This document shows positions 39,192 to 46,669 of a DNA stretch of 64,000 nt, one piece after another. The notes under the pieces are model-generated. The model was not told the DNA's origin and did no database searches. It saw nothing but the letters and a program-made list of their open reading frames with translations. The DNA lies in NCBI RefSeq assembly GCF_036346615.1, contig NZ_CP107836.1:4464001-4528000 (forward strand). Reading direction: 5' to 3'. Both the position numbers and the translations under genes were made by a program. Position 1 is the stretch's first letter. Each line of letters starts with the position of its first letter. Source of the stretch: Streptomyces sp. NBC_00523 (GTDB lineage: Bacteria; Actinomycetota; Actinomycetes; Streptomycetales; Streptomycetaceae).

Positions 39192-40904
39192 ATGAGAAGC
39201 ACGATTCCGTTCCGCCGTGCGATGGGCGTCCTGGCCTCGGCCGGTCTGCTGGCCGCCGGAACGCTCACGGCGGCCGGTCCCGCGCAGGCTGCCGACCCCG
39301 AGTTCGCGATCGGCGGACCCGCCGAGACCGCCCTGCACCCGTATCCGGCCACGGGCTCCCCGCAGGAGACCAGCCTCGACATCACGGTGACCAACCCGTC
39401 CGAGGACGAGGAGAACGGGGACTTCGCGCAGGAGTACACCGTCCGCTTCGACTTCGGGAAGCTGGCGGGCGTCGCGGACGTGTCCTTCGACAAGGAGGGC
39501 AGCCCGGACTGCGAGCGGACCGGGACCACCGCCGTCTGCCACGACTACGGGATCCGGCCCGGCCTGAGCACCCTCGCGGAACTCCGGGTCAGCGCCGCCG
39601 AGGGCAGCGAGGACGGCGACTCCGGCAGCATCGAGGTCACCGCCGAGGCGGAGGGCGCCACCTTCCGCCCGTTCACCGCGCACGTGTCGATCGGCGGGCC
39701 CGACCTGTCGATGAAGCCGCTGCCACTGAAGACGGAGCTCGAGCCCGGCGACAGCCAGCCGGTCCCGGTCACCTTCACCAACAACGGCACCCGCGCCGCC
39801 CAGGGCGTCCTGCTCACCCTGCGCAACACGCGCGGCCTGGAATTCACCGAGCGCTACCAGAACTGCGAGTACAGCGAGGAGGACCTGGGCATGGGCCCCG
39901 GCACCTGGTCCACCGCGCTCTGCAGCTTCCCCGGCAGCTTCGAGCCCGGCGCCACGTACACGCTGGAAGTGCCGCCCACCCTGCGGGCCACCGAGCGCGC
40001 CTTCTACGACACCTTCCTCTACCGGATCAACGAGGACGGCACCGACGCCCGTACGGCGCTGCGCTCCGGCGCCCGCTTCAGCCCCGGCAAGGGCGCGAAG
40101 CTGGCCCTGCGCGAGGCCCCCGCCGTCCGCTCGGCCGACCTGGACCCGTCGGACAACCAGCAGGAGACCGACTTCCGGACCAGCAACACCGCCGACTTCG
40201 CGGCCTACGGCGACCGGGCCGCGGGCAAGCCGGGAGACACCGTCGACGTGACCCTGGGCTTCCGTAACAAGGGCCCCGCCTGGGTCGGGTACATCCGCTC
40301 CGGCGAGCCCGTCGCCACCGTCGACTTCACCGTGCCGCCCGGCAGCCACGTCGTCTCCAAGCCGGACATCTGCCGGGGCGTGACCGCGGCCGGTGAGTAC
40401 CGCGAGAACCAGGAGAAGGCCCCGCGCTACTTCTGCTCCACGCCCATGTCCGTCCTGGAGGACGCCGACTTCGCCCTGCCCTTCCGGCTGAAGCTCGACT
40501 CGGCCGACCCGGGCAGCAGGGGCGCGGTCGTCGTCCGCAACACCCACCTCCAGGCGCCCCCGCTGCCCTTCGACCCGAAGCCCGCCAACAACGCGGCATG
40601 GGTGGAGCTCAACGGCGAGGACCCGGGCGCCACGACGGGCGGCTCCGGCAACGGCGGCTCGACGGCCACGGGCGGCTCGTCCTCGTCGGGCACGAGCGGC
40701 ACGACCGGCTCCGGCTCGTCCGGCACCACCGGTACGAGTGGCGCCAGCGGCACGACCGGCTCCGGCACCACGGGCTCCGGCTCCGGCGGCGGCGCGCTCG
40801 CCTCCACCGGCACCGTCGCGCTCGCCGCGTCCGGCGCGGCCGTGGTCGCGCTGCTCGCGGGCGGCGTCCTGTTCACGGTGTCCAGGCGGCGCGCGACGCG
40901 CTGA
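39192..40904 (+). CDS. LAXTG (sortase E-type) cell-wall-anchored surface protein
   Basis: The 570-residue exported protein has a signal peptide (MGVLASAGLLAAGTLTAAGPAQA) and several beta-sandwich repeats of CARDB/DUF11 style, such as TSLDITVTNPSED, SQPVPVTFTNNGTRAAQGVLLTL and DTVDVTLGFRNKGPAWVGYI. A Gly/Ser/Thr linker of about 45 residues follows. The end is a sorting signal: LASTG (about residue 535), hydrophobic helix and RRRATR. Streptomyces class E sortases recognise LAXTG, as shown for long chaplins. Paired Cys suggest disulfides. Role unknown, possibly adhesion or hyphal surface. Flanked by terminators, so monocistronic. Confidence 0.88.
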   Translation: MRSTIPFRRAMGVLASAGLLAAGTLTAAGPAQAADPEFAIGGPAETALHPYPATGSPQETSLDITVTNPSEDEENGDFAQEYTVRFDFGKLAGVADVSFDKEGSPDCERTGTTAVCHDYGIRPGLSTLAELRVSAAEGSEDGDSGSIEVTAEAEGATFRPFTAHVSIGGPDLSMKPLPLKTELEPGDSQPVPVTFTNNGTRAAQGVLLTLRNTRGLEFTERYQNCEYSEEDLGMGPGTWSTALCSFPGSFEPGATYTLEVPPTLRATERAFYDTFLYRINEDGTDARTALRSGARFSPGKGAKLALREAPAVRSADLDPSDNQQETDFRTSNTADFAAYGDRAAGKPGDTVDVTLGFRNKGPAWVGYIRSGEPVATVDFTVPPGSHVVSKPDICRGVTAAGEYRENQEKAPRYFCSTPMSVLEDADFALPFRLKLDSADPGSRGAVVVRNTHLQAPPLPFDPKPANNAAWVELNGEDPGATTGGSGNGGSTATGGSSSSGTSGTTGSGSSGTTGTSGASGTTGSGTTGSGSGGGALASTGTVALAASGAAVVALLAGGVLFTVSRRRATR

Positions 40905-40919
40905 CCCCCGTACACGGAG

Positions 40920-40957
40920 AAACGGCCGGCCCCGGGCGTCCCCGGAGCCGGCCGTTT
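40920..40957 (+). terminator. intrinsic terminator after the LAXTG protein gene
   Basis: AAACGGCCGGC pairs perfectly with GCCGGCCGTTT (11 bp) and the stem ends in a short T-run, 16 bases after the stop. Confidence 0.82.
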
Positions 40958-41208
40958 CCCGGGAGCGACCTGGCGGTCCCTCCGAGTGACCGGGCTGCTG
41001 TCCCCTGCCGACCGGTCACGCACGCCGGTGCGTGGTCCCACGGCGTACACGCGGTACGCCACACACCCCGGCGGAGCCACGTGTGGTTCCCCTGAAGATC
41101 CGTACCTGGCCGGCACGGACACCGGGACCAACGAAGCCGCGCCGGACCCGGTCACGCGCCGTACGGGTGAGACTCCGCCCGAACTGGGATACGGCGGGGG
41201 AGCGCCGT

Positions 41209-41499
41209 TCAGACCCGGCCCCGGCACAGCTCCAGGAGCGTCATCGCCAGCGAGGTGCCCGGCTTGCCCAGCGCCTCGCGGTAGCGGACCAGGATCTCCG
41301 TCTCGCGGGACAGGTTGACCCGGCGGCCGCCCGAGGTCATGCGGGCCTCCTGGATCACCGACGAGACCGCCATCCGCTCCTGGACGAGCCCGATGATCCG
41401 GTCGTCCAGGGAGTCGATACGGGTGCGGGCGTCGCCGATCAGGGACGCGGCCTCGTCGGTGCGGGCGCCGGTGATGTCGGTGCCGGTGGTGCTGCTCAT
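41209..41499 (-). CDS. chorismate mutase (AroQ type)
   Basis: This 96-residue all-helical monofunctional enzyme rearranges chorismate to prephenate, the branch point to Phe and Tyr. Characteristic residues are in RIDSLDDRIIGLVQERMAVSSVIQEARM, GRRVNLSRETEILVRYREAL and LAMTLLELCRGR. It is small, as in the AroQ-delta group of actinobacteria, which often needs partner DAHP synthase for full activity. It is divergent from guaA. Upstream on its own strand are a 23-codon ORF with Phe and Tyr codons and a terminator-like hairpin, so it is probably controlled by attenuation. The ATG follows GGGAGACC. Confidence 0.92.
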   Translation of the reverse strand: MSSTTGTDITGARTDEAASLIGDARTRIDSLDDRIIGLVQERMAVSSVIQEARMTSGGRRVNLSRETEILVRYREALGKPGTSLAMTLLELCRGRV

Positions 41500-41555
41500 G
41501 GCGGTCTCCCGGTGAGATGCGGCACCCCGGGGCCGGACGGGCCCGGAACGCAGAA

Positions 41556-41581
41556 CGCCCCGGGCCTGTCGGCCCGGGGCG
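41556..41581 (-). terminator. attenuator-like hairpin before chorismate mutase
   Basis: On the minus strand CGCCCCGGGCC-GACA-GGCCCGGGGCG is a perfect 11-bp stem with a 4-base loop, followed by TTCTGCGTT. It lies between the leader ORF and the chorismate mutase start. CGGCCCG in the leader ORF is complementary to CGGGCCG in the 5' arm and could form an alternative, antiterminating pair. Confidence 0.65.
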
Positions 41582-41605
41582 CCTGGAACGTTGCTTGTCA
41601 GTTGC

Positions 41606-41677
41606 TCAAGCAGCACGACCATGGCAGCCGGCGGGCCGGATGCCATAGGTAAAGACGAAGGTCGTGTGCTGACGCAT
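41606..41677 (-). CDS. putative Phe/Tyr leader peptide for chorismate mutase
   Basis: A 23-codon ORF reads MRQHTTFVFTYGIRP followed by eight more residues ending GRAA. It holds two Phe and one Tyr within five codons. One Phe uses TTT and the Tyr uses TAT, codons that are very rare in such GC-rich genomes, so their presence looks selected. Its stop lies 25 bases before the attenuator hairpin. CATACT ends six bases before the ATG with no Shine-Dalgarno site, so the transcript may be leaderless. Known Streptomyces trp leaders have the same plan. Not proven to be translated. Confidence 0.62.
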   Translation of the reverse strand: MRQHTTFVFTYGIRPAGCHGRAA

Positions 41678-41790
41678 GCGGACAGTATGGCCCCCGCGCC
41701 CCCGGCCGCCCACACCCGGCCCGGATCGTGAGACGGCGCACACCCCGGGGCGGCGGCCCCGGACCGGGCCGGGCCACTTCCGGCCGCCGG

Positions 41791-41796
41791 TAGAAT
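41791..41796 (+). promoter_or_regulatory. guaA promoter -10 element
   Basis: TAGAAT fits the TAnnnT -10 consensus and lies 39 bases before the guaA GTG, which has GGAAGG at 41824-41829 as ribosome binding site. No clear -35 is visible. Confidence 0.45.
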
Positions 41797-41835
41797 TGGG
41801 AGGACCGACCCCTCTCCACCGCCGGAAGGCCGCCC

Positions 41836-43422
41836 GTGCCAGCAGCACCCCCCGCCGCCCCCGACACGACCACCGACGTGGTCCTGGTTGTCGACTTCGG
41901 CGCGCAGTACGCCCAGCTCATCGCCCGCCGCGTCCGTGAGGCCCGGGTCTACAGCGAGATCGTGCCGTCGACGATGCCGGTGGCCGAGATGCTGGCCAAG
42001 AACCCCCGCGCGATCATCCTCTCCGGCGGCCCCTCCTCCGTCTACGCCGAGGGCGCGCCCTCGCTCGACCGCGCGCTCTTCGAGGCCGGGGTCCCCGTCT
42101 TCGGCATGTGCTACGGCTTCCAGCTGATGGCGACCACGCTCGGCGGCACCGTGGACGACAACGGCGCCCGCGAGTACGGCCGCACCCCGCTGACCGTCTC
42201 CAAGTCCGGCTCCACCCTCTTCGAGGGCACCCCGGACGAGCAGTCGGTGTGGATGTCGCACGGCGACGCCTGCTCCGCCGCCCCCGAGGGCTTCACCGTC
42301 ACCGCGTCCACGGACGTCGTCCCGGTCGCCGCCTTCGAGAACGACGAGAAGAAGCTCTACGGCGTTCAGTACCACCCCGAGGTCATGCACTCCACGCACG
42401 GCCAGCAGGTCCTGGAGCACTTCCTGTACCGGGGCGCGGGCATCGAGCCCACCTGGACCACGGGCAACGTGATCGAGGAGCAGGTCGCCGCGATCCGCGC
42501 CCAGGTCGGCGACAAGCGCGCCATCTGCGGCCTGTCCGGCGGCGTGGACTCCGCCGTCGCCGCCGCCCTCGTCCAGAAGGCCATCGGCTCCCAGCTCACC
42601 TGCGTGTACGTCGACCACGGCCTGATGCGCCAGGGCGAGACCGAGCAGGTCGAGAAGGACTTCGTCGCCGCGACCGGCGCCAAGCTCAAGGTGGTCGACG
42701 CCGAGAAGCGCTTCCTGGACGCGCTGGCCGGAGTCTCCGACCCGGAGCAGAAGCGGAAGATCATCGGCCGCGAGTTCATCCGCGTCTTCGAGCAGGCCCA
42801 GCTGGAGATCCTCCAGGAGGACGGCCCCGAGGTCGCCTTCCTCGTCCAGGGCACGCTCTACCCGGACGTCGTGGAGTCCGGCGGCGGCACCGGCACCGCC
42901 AACATCAAGTCCCACCACAACGTGGGCGGCCTCCCCGAGGACATCGAGTTCGAGCTCGTCGAGCCGCTGCGCCAGCTGTTCAAGGACGAGGTCCGGATGG
43001 TCGGCCAGCAGCTCGGCCTGCCCGACGAGATCGTCCAGCGCCAGCCCTTCCCCGGCCCCGGCCTCGGCATCCGCATTGTCGGCGAGGTCACCAAGGACCG
43101 CCTCGACCTGCTCCGCGAGGCCGACGCCATCGCCCGCGAGGAGCTGACCGCGGCCGGCCTGGACCGCGACATCTGGCAGTGCCCGGTGGTCCTGCTCGCG
43201 GACGTCCGCAGCGTCGGCGTCCAGGGCGACGGCCGCACCTACGGCCACCCGATCGTGCTGCGGCCGGTCTCCTCCGAGGACGCCATGACCGCCGACTGGT
43301 CCCGGCTCCCGTACGAGACCCTGGCGAAGATCTCCACCCGCATCACGAACGAGGTCGCCGACGTCAACCGCGTGGTGCTCGACGTGACGAGCAAGCCGCC
43401 GGGGACGATCGAGTGGGAGTGA
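41836..43422 (+). CDS. guaA: GMP synthase (glutamine-hydrolysing)
   Basis: The 528-residue enzyme aminates XMP to GMP using glutamine and ATP. The N-terminal class I glutamine amidotransferase domain carries the nucleophile in FGMCYGFQLM and the His-x-Glu pair in VQYHPEVMHS. The ATP pyrophosphatase domain has the P-loop CGLSGGVDSAVAAALV, and the C-terminal dimerisation domain ends TSKPPGTIEWE as usual. It starts at GTG. It completes the guanine pathway begun by guaB 20 kb upstream, as in M. tuberculosis, where the two genes are also in the same region but not contiguous. Confidence 0.98.
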   Translation: MPAAPPAAPDTTTDVVLVVDFGAQYAQLIARRVREARVYSEIVPSTMPVAEMLAKNPRAIILSGGPSSVYAEGAPSLDRALFEAGVPVFGMCYGFQLMATTLGGTVDDNGAREYGRTPLTVSKSGSTLFEGTPDEQSVWMSHGDACSAAPEGFTVTASTDVVPVAAFENDEKKLYGVQYHPEVMHSTHGQQVLEHFLYRGAGIEPTWTTGNVIEEQVAAIRAQVGDKRAICGLSGGVDSAVAAALVQKAIGSQLTCVYVDHGLMRQGETEQVEKDFVAATGAKLKVVDAEKRFLDALAGVSDPEQKRKIIGREFIRVFEQAQLEILQEDGPEVAFLVQGTLYPDVVESGGGTGTANIKSHHNVGGLPEDIEFELVEPLRQLFKDEVRMVGQQLGLPDEIVQRQPFPGPGLGIRIVGEVTKDRLDLLREADAIAREELTAAGLDRDIWQCPVVLLADVRSVGVQGDGRTYGHPIVLRPVSSEDAMTADWSRLPYETLAKISTRITNEVADVNRVVLDVTSKPPGTIEWE

Positions 43423-43442
43423 CCCTCCCCGCATGCCCCTGA

Positions 43443-43478
43443 CGATGCCGCCACCCGGTGAACCGGGCGGCGGCATCG
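43443..43478 (+). terminator. intrinsic terminator of guaA
   Basis: CGATGCCGCCACCCGG and CCGGGCGGCGGCATCG pair at 15 of 16 positions around a TGAA loop, 20 bases after the guaA stop. Confidence 0.85.
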
Positions 43479-43483
43479 CCATT

Positions 43484-43551
43484 CAGCCCCTCCGGCGTTT
43501 GAGGAGCTGGGTCCGGGGCGGAGCCCCGGTTTCGGGAAGGGGCGGGTAGGG
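43484..43551. repeat. dispersed intergenic repeat, copy 2
   Basis: CAGCCCCTCCGGCGTTTGAG, then CCGGGGCGGAGCCCCGG and TTTCGGGAAGGGGCGGG, repeat the blocks of the copy at 17911-17980 with a few differences. This copy follows the guaA terminator. Confidence 0.8.
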
Positions 43552-43636
43552 GACAAGGCCCGCCGCAGGCGCCCCCACCCCCGGCCCCCCGAAAACGCAT
43601 GGCGGACGCCCAGCCGCCATGCCAGGCTCCGCCCCC

Positions 43637-44392
43637 ATGTCCACCGAAAAGATCCGCACCCTGATGTCCGCCGCCCACAACGACCACCTCACCTGGAACA
43701 CCCCCCTCTCCACCGCGCACGCCACCCAACTGATCACCGCCTGCGCCCCCACCCCCCACGCCCGCATCGCGGACCTGGGCAGCGGCTGGGGCGAGCTCCT
43801 GATGCGTCTCGTGGAGTCCGCCCCCGGCAGCACCGGCGACGCCGTGGAGACCGACCCGGAGGCCATCGCCCGAGGCCGCGCACTCGCGGCAGAACGCGGC
43901 CTCGCGGAACGCGTACGGTTCCACGAGGCCCCCGCCGCCGAGTGGCCCGAGCGGGGATACGACCTCGCCGTGTCCATCGGCGCCTCGCACGCCTGGCCCG
44001 GCGGCACCCCCGAGGCCCTGGCCGCGCTGCGGGCGACCGTACGGCCCGGCGGCCGGGTCCTGTTCGGCGAGGGCTTCTGGGAACGGGAGCCGGACGACGC
44101 CGCGCTCGCCGGGCTCGGCGCCGAACGCGAGGACTTCGGCTCGCTGCTCGACCTGATCCGCCAGGCCGAGGCGGCAGGCCTGCGGGCACTCCAGGTGACC
44201 GCTGCCGACCAGCGGGAATGGGACCTCTTCGAGTCGCACGCCAACATCGGCCGGGGCGAGCGCTGGGCCCTGGCCCACCCCGAACACCCCCTGCGCGACG
44301 GGGTCGTCGCCGCCGTGGACGAGCGGCGCACCGGCTACTACGGCGGCTACCGGGGCACGTTCGGCCTCGCCTACCTCGTGCTCAGCGCCTGA
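43637..44392 (+). CDS. SAM-dependent methyltransferase
   Basis: The 251-residue class I methyltransferase has motif I IADLGSGWGELLMRLVE, acidic motif II AVETDPEAIARGRALAAERGL, and a C-terminal substrate region ending YYGGYRGTFGLAYLVLSA. SHAWPGGTPEALAALRATVRPGGRVLFGEGFWE is typical of small-molecule methyltransferases. No Shine-Dalgarno sequence precedes ATG 43637; an in-frame ATG lies at 43619. It starts just after the dispersed repeat and lacks functional neighbours. Substrate unknown. Confidence 0.87.
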   Translation: MSTEKIRTLMSAAHNDHLTWNTPLSTAHATQLITACAPTPHARIADLGSGWGELLMRLVESAPGSTGDAVETDPEAIARGRALAAERGLAERVRFHEAPAAEWPERGYDLAVSIGASHAWPGGTPEALAALRATVRPGGRVLFGEGFWEREPDDAALAGLGAEREDFGSLLDLIRQAEAAGLRALQVTAADQREWDLFESHANIGRGERWALAHPEHPLRDGVVAAVDERRTGYYGGYRGTFGLAYLVLSA

Positions 44393-44538
44393 GCGGGTAT
44401 CGAACACGCTGACGAAGCCACCCCTCCGGTGCGCCCCGATGCGGCACCCCTCCACCCCGTACGGCACAATTCGCAGCGTTCACAGACGAGTTGACCCGCC
44501 GACGGCGGCAACAGGGGCGGGAAAGGGCGGCGTTCTCC

Positions 44539-45804
44539 GTGGCGTTGGACGAGGCACGACAGGGCGCGCACGGCGGCGGCTGCACCTGCGGGGACTGCCC
44601 GCACGGGGCGCGCCAGGGACACCGGCGCGCGGTGGCCGCCTTCCTGGCCAAGCGCGACGAGTTCGCCGCCGGACAGGGGCTGCCCGCCGGGGTCGCCCAG
44701 TCGGCGTCCGCGACCCGGCAGTGGGTCTCCGACGAGCTGACCGAGTCCGCGCGCGAGGTGGCCGACCGGGGCCGCGAGGCCGGGGACGCCTGGCTGTACC
44801 GGGTGTGGCAGCGCACCCTGGTCGTCGTCTGGGGCGGCCTCGCCGTCCTCGCCCTCGCCGAGGCCGCCACCGCGATCGGGGCGGGCTGGACCCATGCCCG
44901 TACCGCCGGACTCGTCGCCGGTCTGGTCACCGCCGGGCTGCTGACCGCCGCCGCCCACGTCCACCGGGCCCGCGGCGGCCTCCTCGCCCCGCTGATCGGC
45001 GAGGACAACCGGCTCTCCACCTCCCGCGCGGTCGCCGCGTCCTGGGTGCTGCTCGCCGTGTTCTCCGTGCTCGTCCTCGCCCTCGAACTGGCCGCCGCCT
45101 CCGGGCACGCCCGGCGCGACGAGCTGATCGACGGCCTGGACCTGGCGCGCGGCGCCGGGATCGTGGCGGTGCTCGCGCTGGTGTGCGCCGTGGCGGTGGC
45201 CGTGCGCCGGGTGGTGAGCGTACGGGTGCTGTCCGGGCGGCTCCAGAAGCTCCGCGCCGACCGGCCGCGCGCGGCGGACCTGCTCACCGACGACTCGGGG
45301 CGCGGCGGCTTCACGGACGTGCAGTACGTGCTGGTGTCCACGGTGGCCGTGGTGTTCGCCGCCGTCCGTCTCGCCCGCAGGCCCGAGCAGCTGCCCGACC
45401 TGCCGTGGGGCCTCGCCCTCCTGGTGGGGGTGTCGGCGGCCGTCTACTTCACCGGGAAGTTCGGCGAGGGCGGCCGGCCCGTCGTGCTCTCGGTCGTCCG
45501 GTCCCGGGAGGCGGGCGACCTGGACGCGCCGATCCGGACCGGGGACGACATCGAGATCCGGGGCGCGGGATTCGTGCCGCCGGGCGCGGGGGCCCCGGAC
45601 CGGCTGGCCCGGGTCGTGGTGCGGATCGGGACCGTGCACGTCCATGTCCCGCTGGTGCCGGTCCCCGGCGGCTTCGCGAACCCCTCCGACACGCTGCTGA
45701 CCGTGCCGGTGCCGGTCGAGGTGGAGCCGGGCGTGGTCGAGGTGCAGGTGGTGACCGCCGCGGGCACGGAGACGGCCCCGGTCGCCATCGACGTCACGGA
45801 CTGA
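44539..45804 (+). CDS. multi-pass membrane protein with a CxCxxC motif and C-terminal IPT/TIG-like domain
   Basis: The protein is 421 residues from GTG 44539 (TTG 44491 would add 16 Arg-rich residues). The N-terminus has GGGCTCGDCPHG, a possible Zn knuckle, then a helical charged region. Four to five hydrophobic segments follow: LVVVWGGLAVLALAEAATAIG, AGLVAGLVTAGLLTAAAHV, WVLLAVFSVLVLALELAAA, GIVAVLALVCAVAVAVRR and LALLVGVSAAVYFTGKF. The last 100 residues (APIRTGDDIEIRGAGFVPPGAGAP, EVEPGVVEVQVVTAAGTETAPVAI) look like an Ig-like IPT/TIG domain. I do not recognise the family; function unknown. Confidence 0.78.
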   Translation: MALDEARQGAHGGGCTCGDCPHGARQGHRRAVAAFLAKRDEFAAGQGLPAGVAQSASATRQWVSDELTESAREVADRGREAGDAWLYRVWQRTLVVVWGGLAVLALAEAATAIGAGWTHARTAGLVAGLVTAGLLTAAAHVHRARGGLLAPLIGEDNRLSTSRAVAASWVLLAVFSVLVLALELAAASGHARRDELIDGLDLARGAGIVAVLALVCAVAVAVRRVVSVRVLSGRLQKLRADRPRAADLLTDDSGRGGFTDVQYVLVSTVAVVFAAVRLARRPEQLPDLPWGLALLVGVSAAVYFTGKFGEGGRPVVLSVVRSREAGDLDAPIRTGDDIEIRGAGFVPPGAGAPDRLARVVVRIGTVHVHVPLVPVPGGFANPSDTLLTVPVPVEVEPGVVEVQVVTAAGTETAPVAIDVTD

Positions 45805-45977
45805 CCCCTTTCCGACCGGCCCGCTCCCGGCTTCCCCCTTCCCGGAACCGCTCCCCGCGACCCTTCCCCCACGAACCGGTACCGCGCCGGAGCCCTCCGC
45901 TCCGTTCGTACGTAAGGTCGGGTGACGGGCCGTACGGTCCGGTGGCGCACGGCACGGCCGCGGAAGGCGGGAGCAGC

Positions 45978-46499
45978 ATGTACGGGTACGGCGGTAACGG
46001 GCGGGGACTGGGGCGGGTCCAGGGCGAGGGCAGCAGCCTGCGGGACCTCGCGCGGGAGCACGCCCTGCTGCCGCTGCGGATCTTCCTCGGCGTCACCTTC
46101 GTGTACGCCGGGCTCGACAAGCTCACCGACAGCGCGTTCTTCCACGCCGCCGGCCCCGGGTCGATCGGCGAGCAGATGCACGCCGTCCGCGACTCCGCCG
46201 CGATCCCCGGCCTGGTCGACCTGGCGCTGCACAGCCCGTCCGGCTTCGGCTACGCGATCGCGTTCGGCGAGCTGGCCGTCGGCATCGGCACCCTCCTCGG
46301 CCTGTGGGCGAGGATCGCCGCGCTCGGCGGCGCCCTCATCTCGCTGAGCCTGTGGCTCACCGTCAGCTGGCAGGTCTCGCCGTACTACCTCGGCAACGAC
46401 CTGATCTACCTCATGGCGTGGCTGCCGCTGCTGCTGGGCGGGGCCGCGTCGCTCTCGCTGGACGCGCTCCTCACCGCGCGCCGCCGACGGATCCGGTAG
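45978..46499 (+). CDS. DoxX-family membrane protein
   Basis: The 173-residue, four-helix protein begins with a Gly-rich cytoplasmic tail, then ALLPLRIFLGVTFVYAGLDKLTDSAFF, the DoxX signature. FGYAIAFGELAVGIGTLLGLWARIAALGGALISLSLWL and a final helix end in RRRRIR. DoxX proteins sit in the membrane and in mycobacteria form a complex with superoxide dismutase and a thiosulfate sulfurtransferase; the role here is unknown. The ATG follows GGCGGGAG. Its last 94 bases overlap a convergent gene on the other strand. Confidence 0.9.
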   Translation: MYGYGGNGRGLGRVQGEGSSLRDLAREHALLPLRIFLGVTFVYAGLDKLTDSAFFHAAGPGSIGEQMHAVRDSAAIPGLVDLALHSPSGFGYAIAFGELAVGIGTLLGLWARIAALGGALISLSLWLTVSWQVSPYYLGNDLIYLMAWLPLLLGGAASLSLDALLTARRRRIR

Positions 46500-46669
46500 C
46501 CGATCCAGGTCACCCACGCGGCCGTCCACAGCCCGCCGGAGAACAGCGCGATGAAGAACTGCGGCGGGGCGTCCCAGGCGCCCGCCGCGTCCGCCGCGTA
46601 TCCGGCGGCCAGGGCCAGCATCACCAGGCCGGAGACGGCCCGCCCCGGCCGGAACTCATGACGCGGCAC
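46406..46669 (-). CDS. small two-helix membrane protein
   Basis: The 87-residue product from GTG 46669 has two hydrophobic segments (AVSGLVMLALAAGYAADAAG and FFIALFSGGLWTAAWVTWIGY), then RRRRAVRS and a Ser-rich tail. The start lies 14 bases inside the end of the PspC gene, so it is translationally coupled and belongs to the envelope-stress group. The 3' part runs 94 bases into the convergent DoxX gene; the tail residues may be less constrained there. Function unknown. Confidence 0.65.
   Translation of the reverse strand: MPRHEFRPGRAVSGLVMLALAAGYAADAAGAWDAPPQFFIALFSGGLWTAAWVTWIGYRIRRRRAVRSASSESDAAPPSSSGSHAMR

Noticed and set aside
41596..41618. TTGTCAGTT near the leader ORF as a DNA-damage promoter
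   Set aside because: The last base differs from TTGTCRGTG and the hexamer 8 bases on (AGCACG) does not fit TAnnnT. It also lies on the wrong strand for chorismate mutase.
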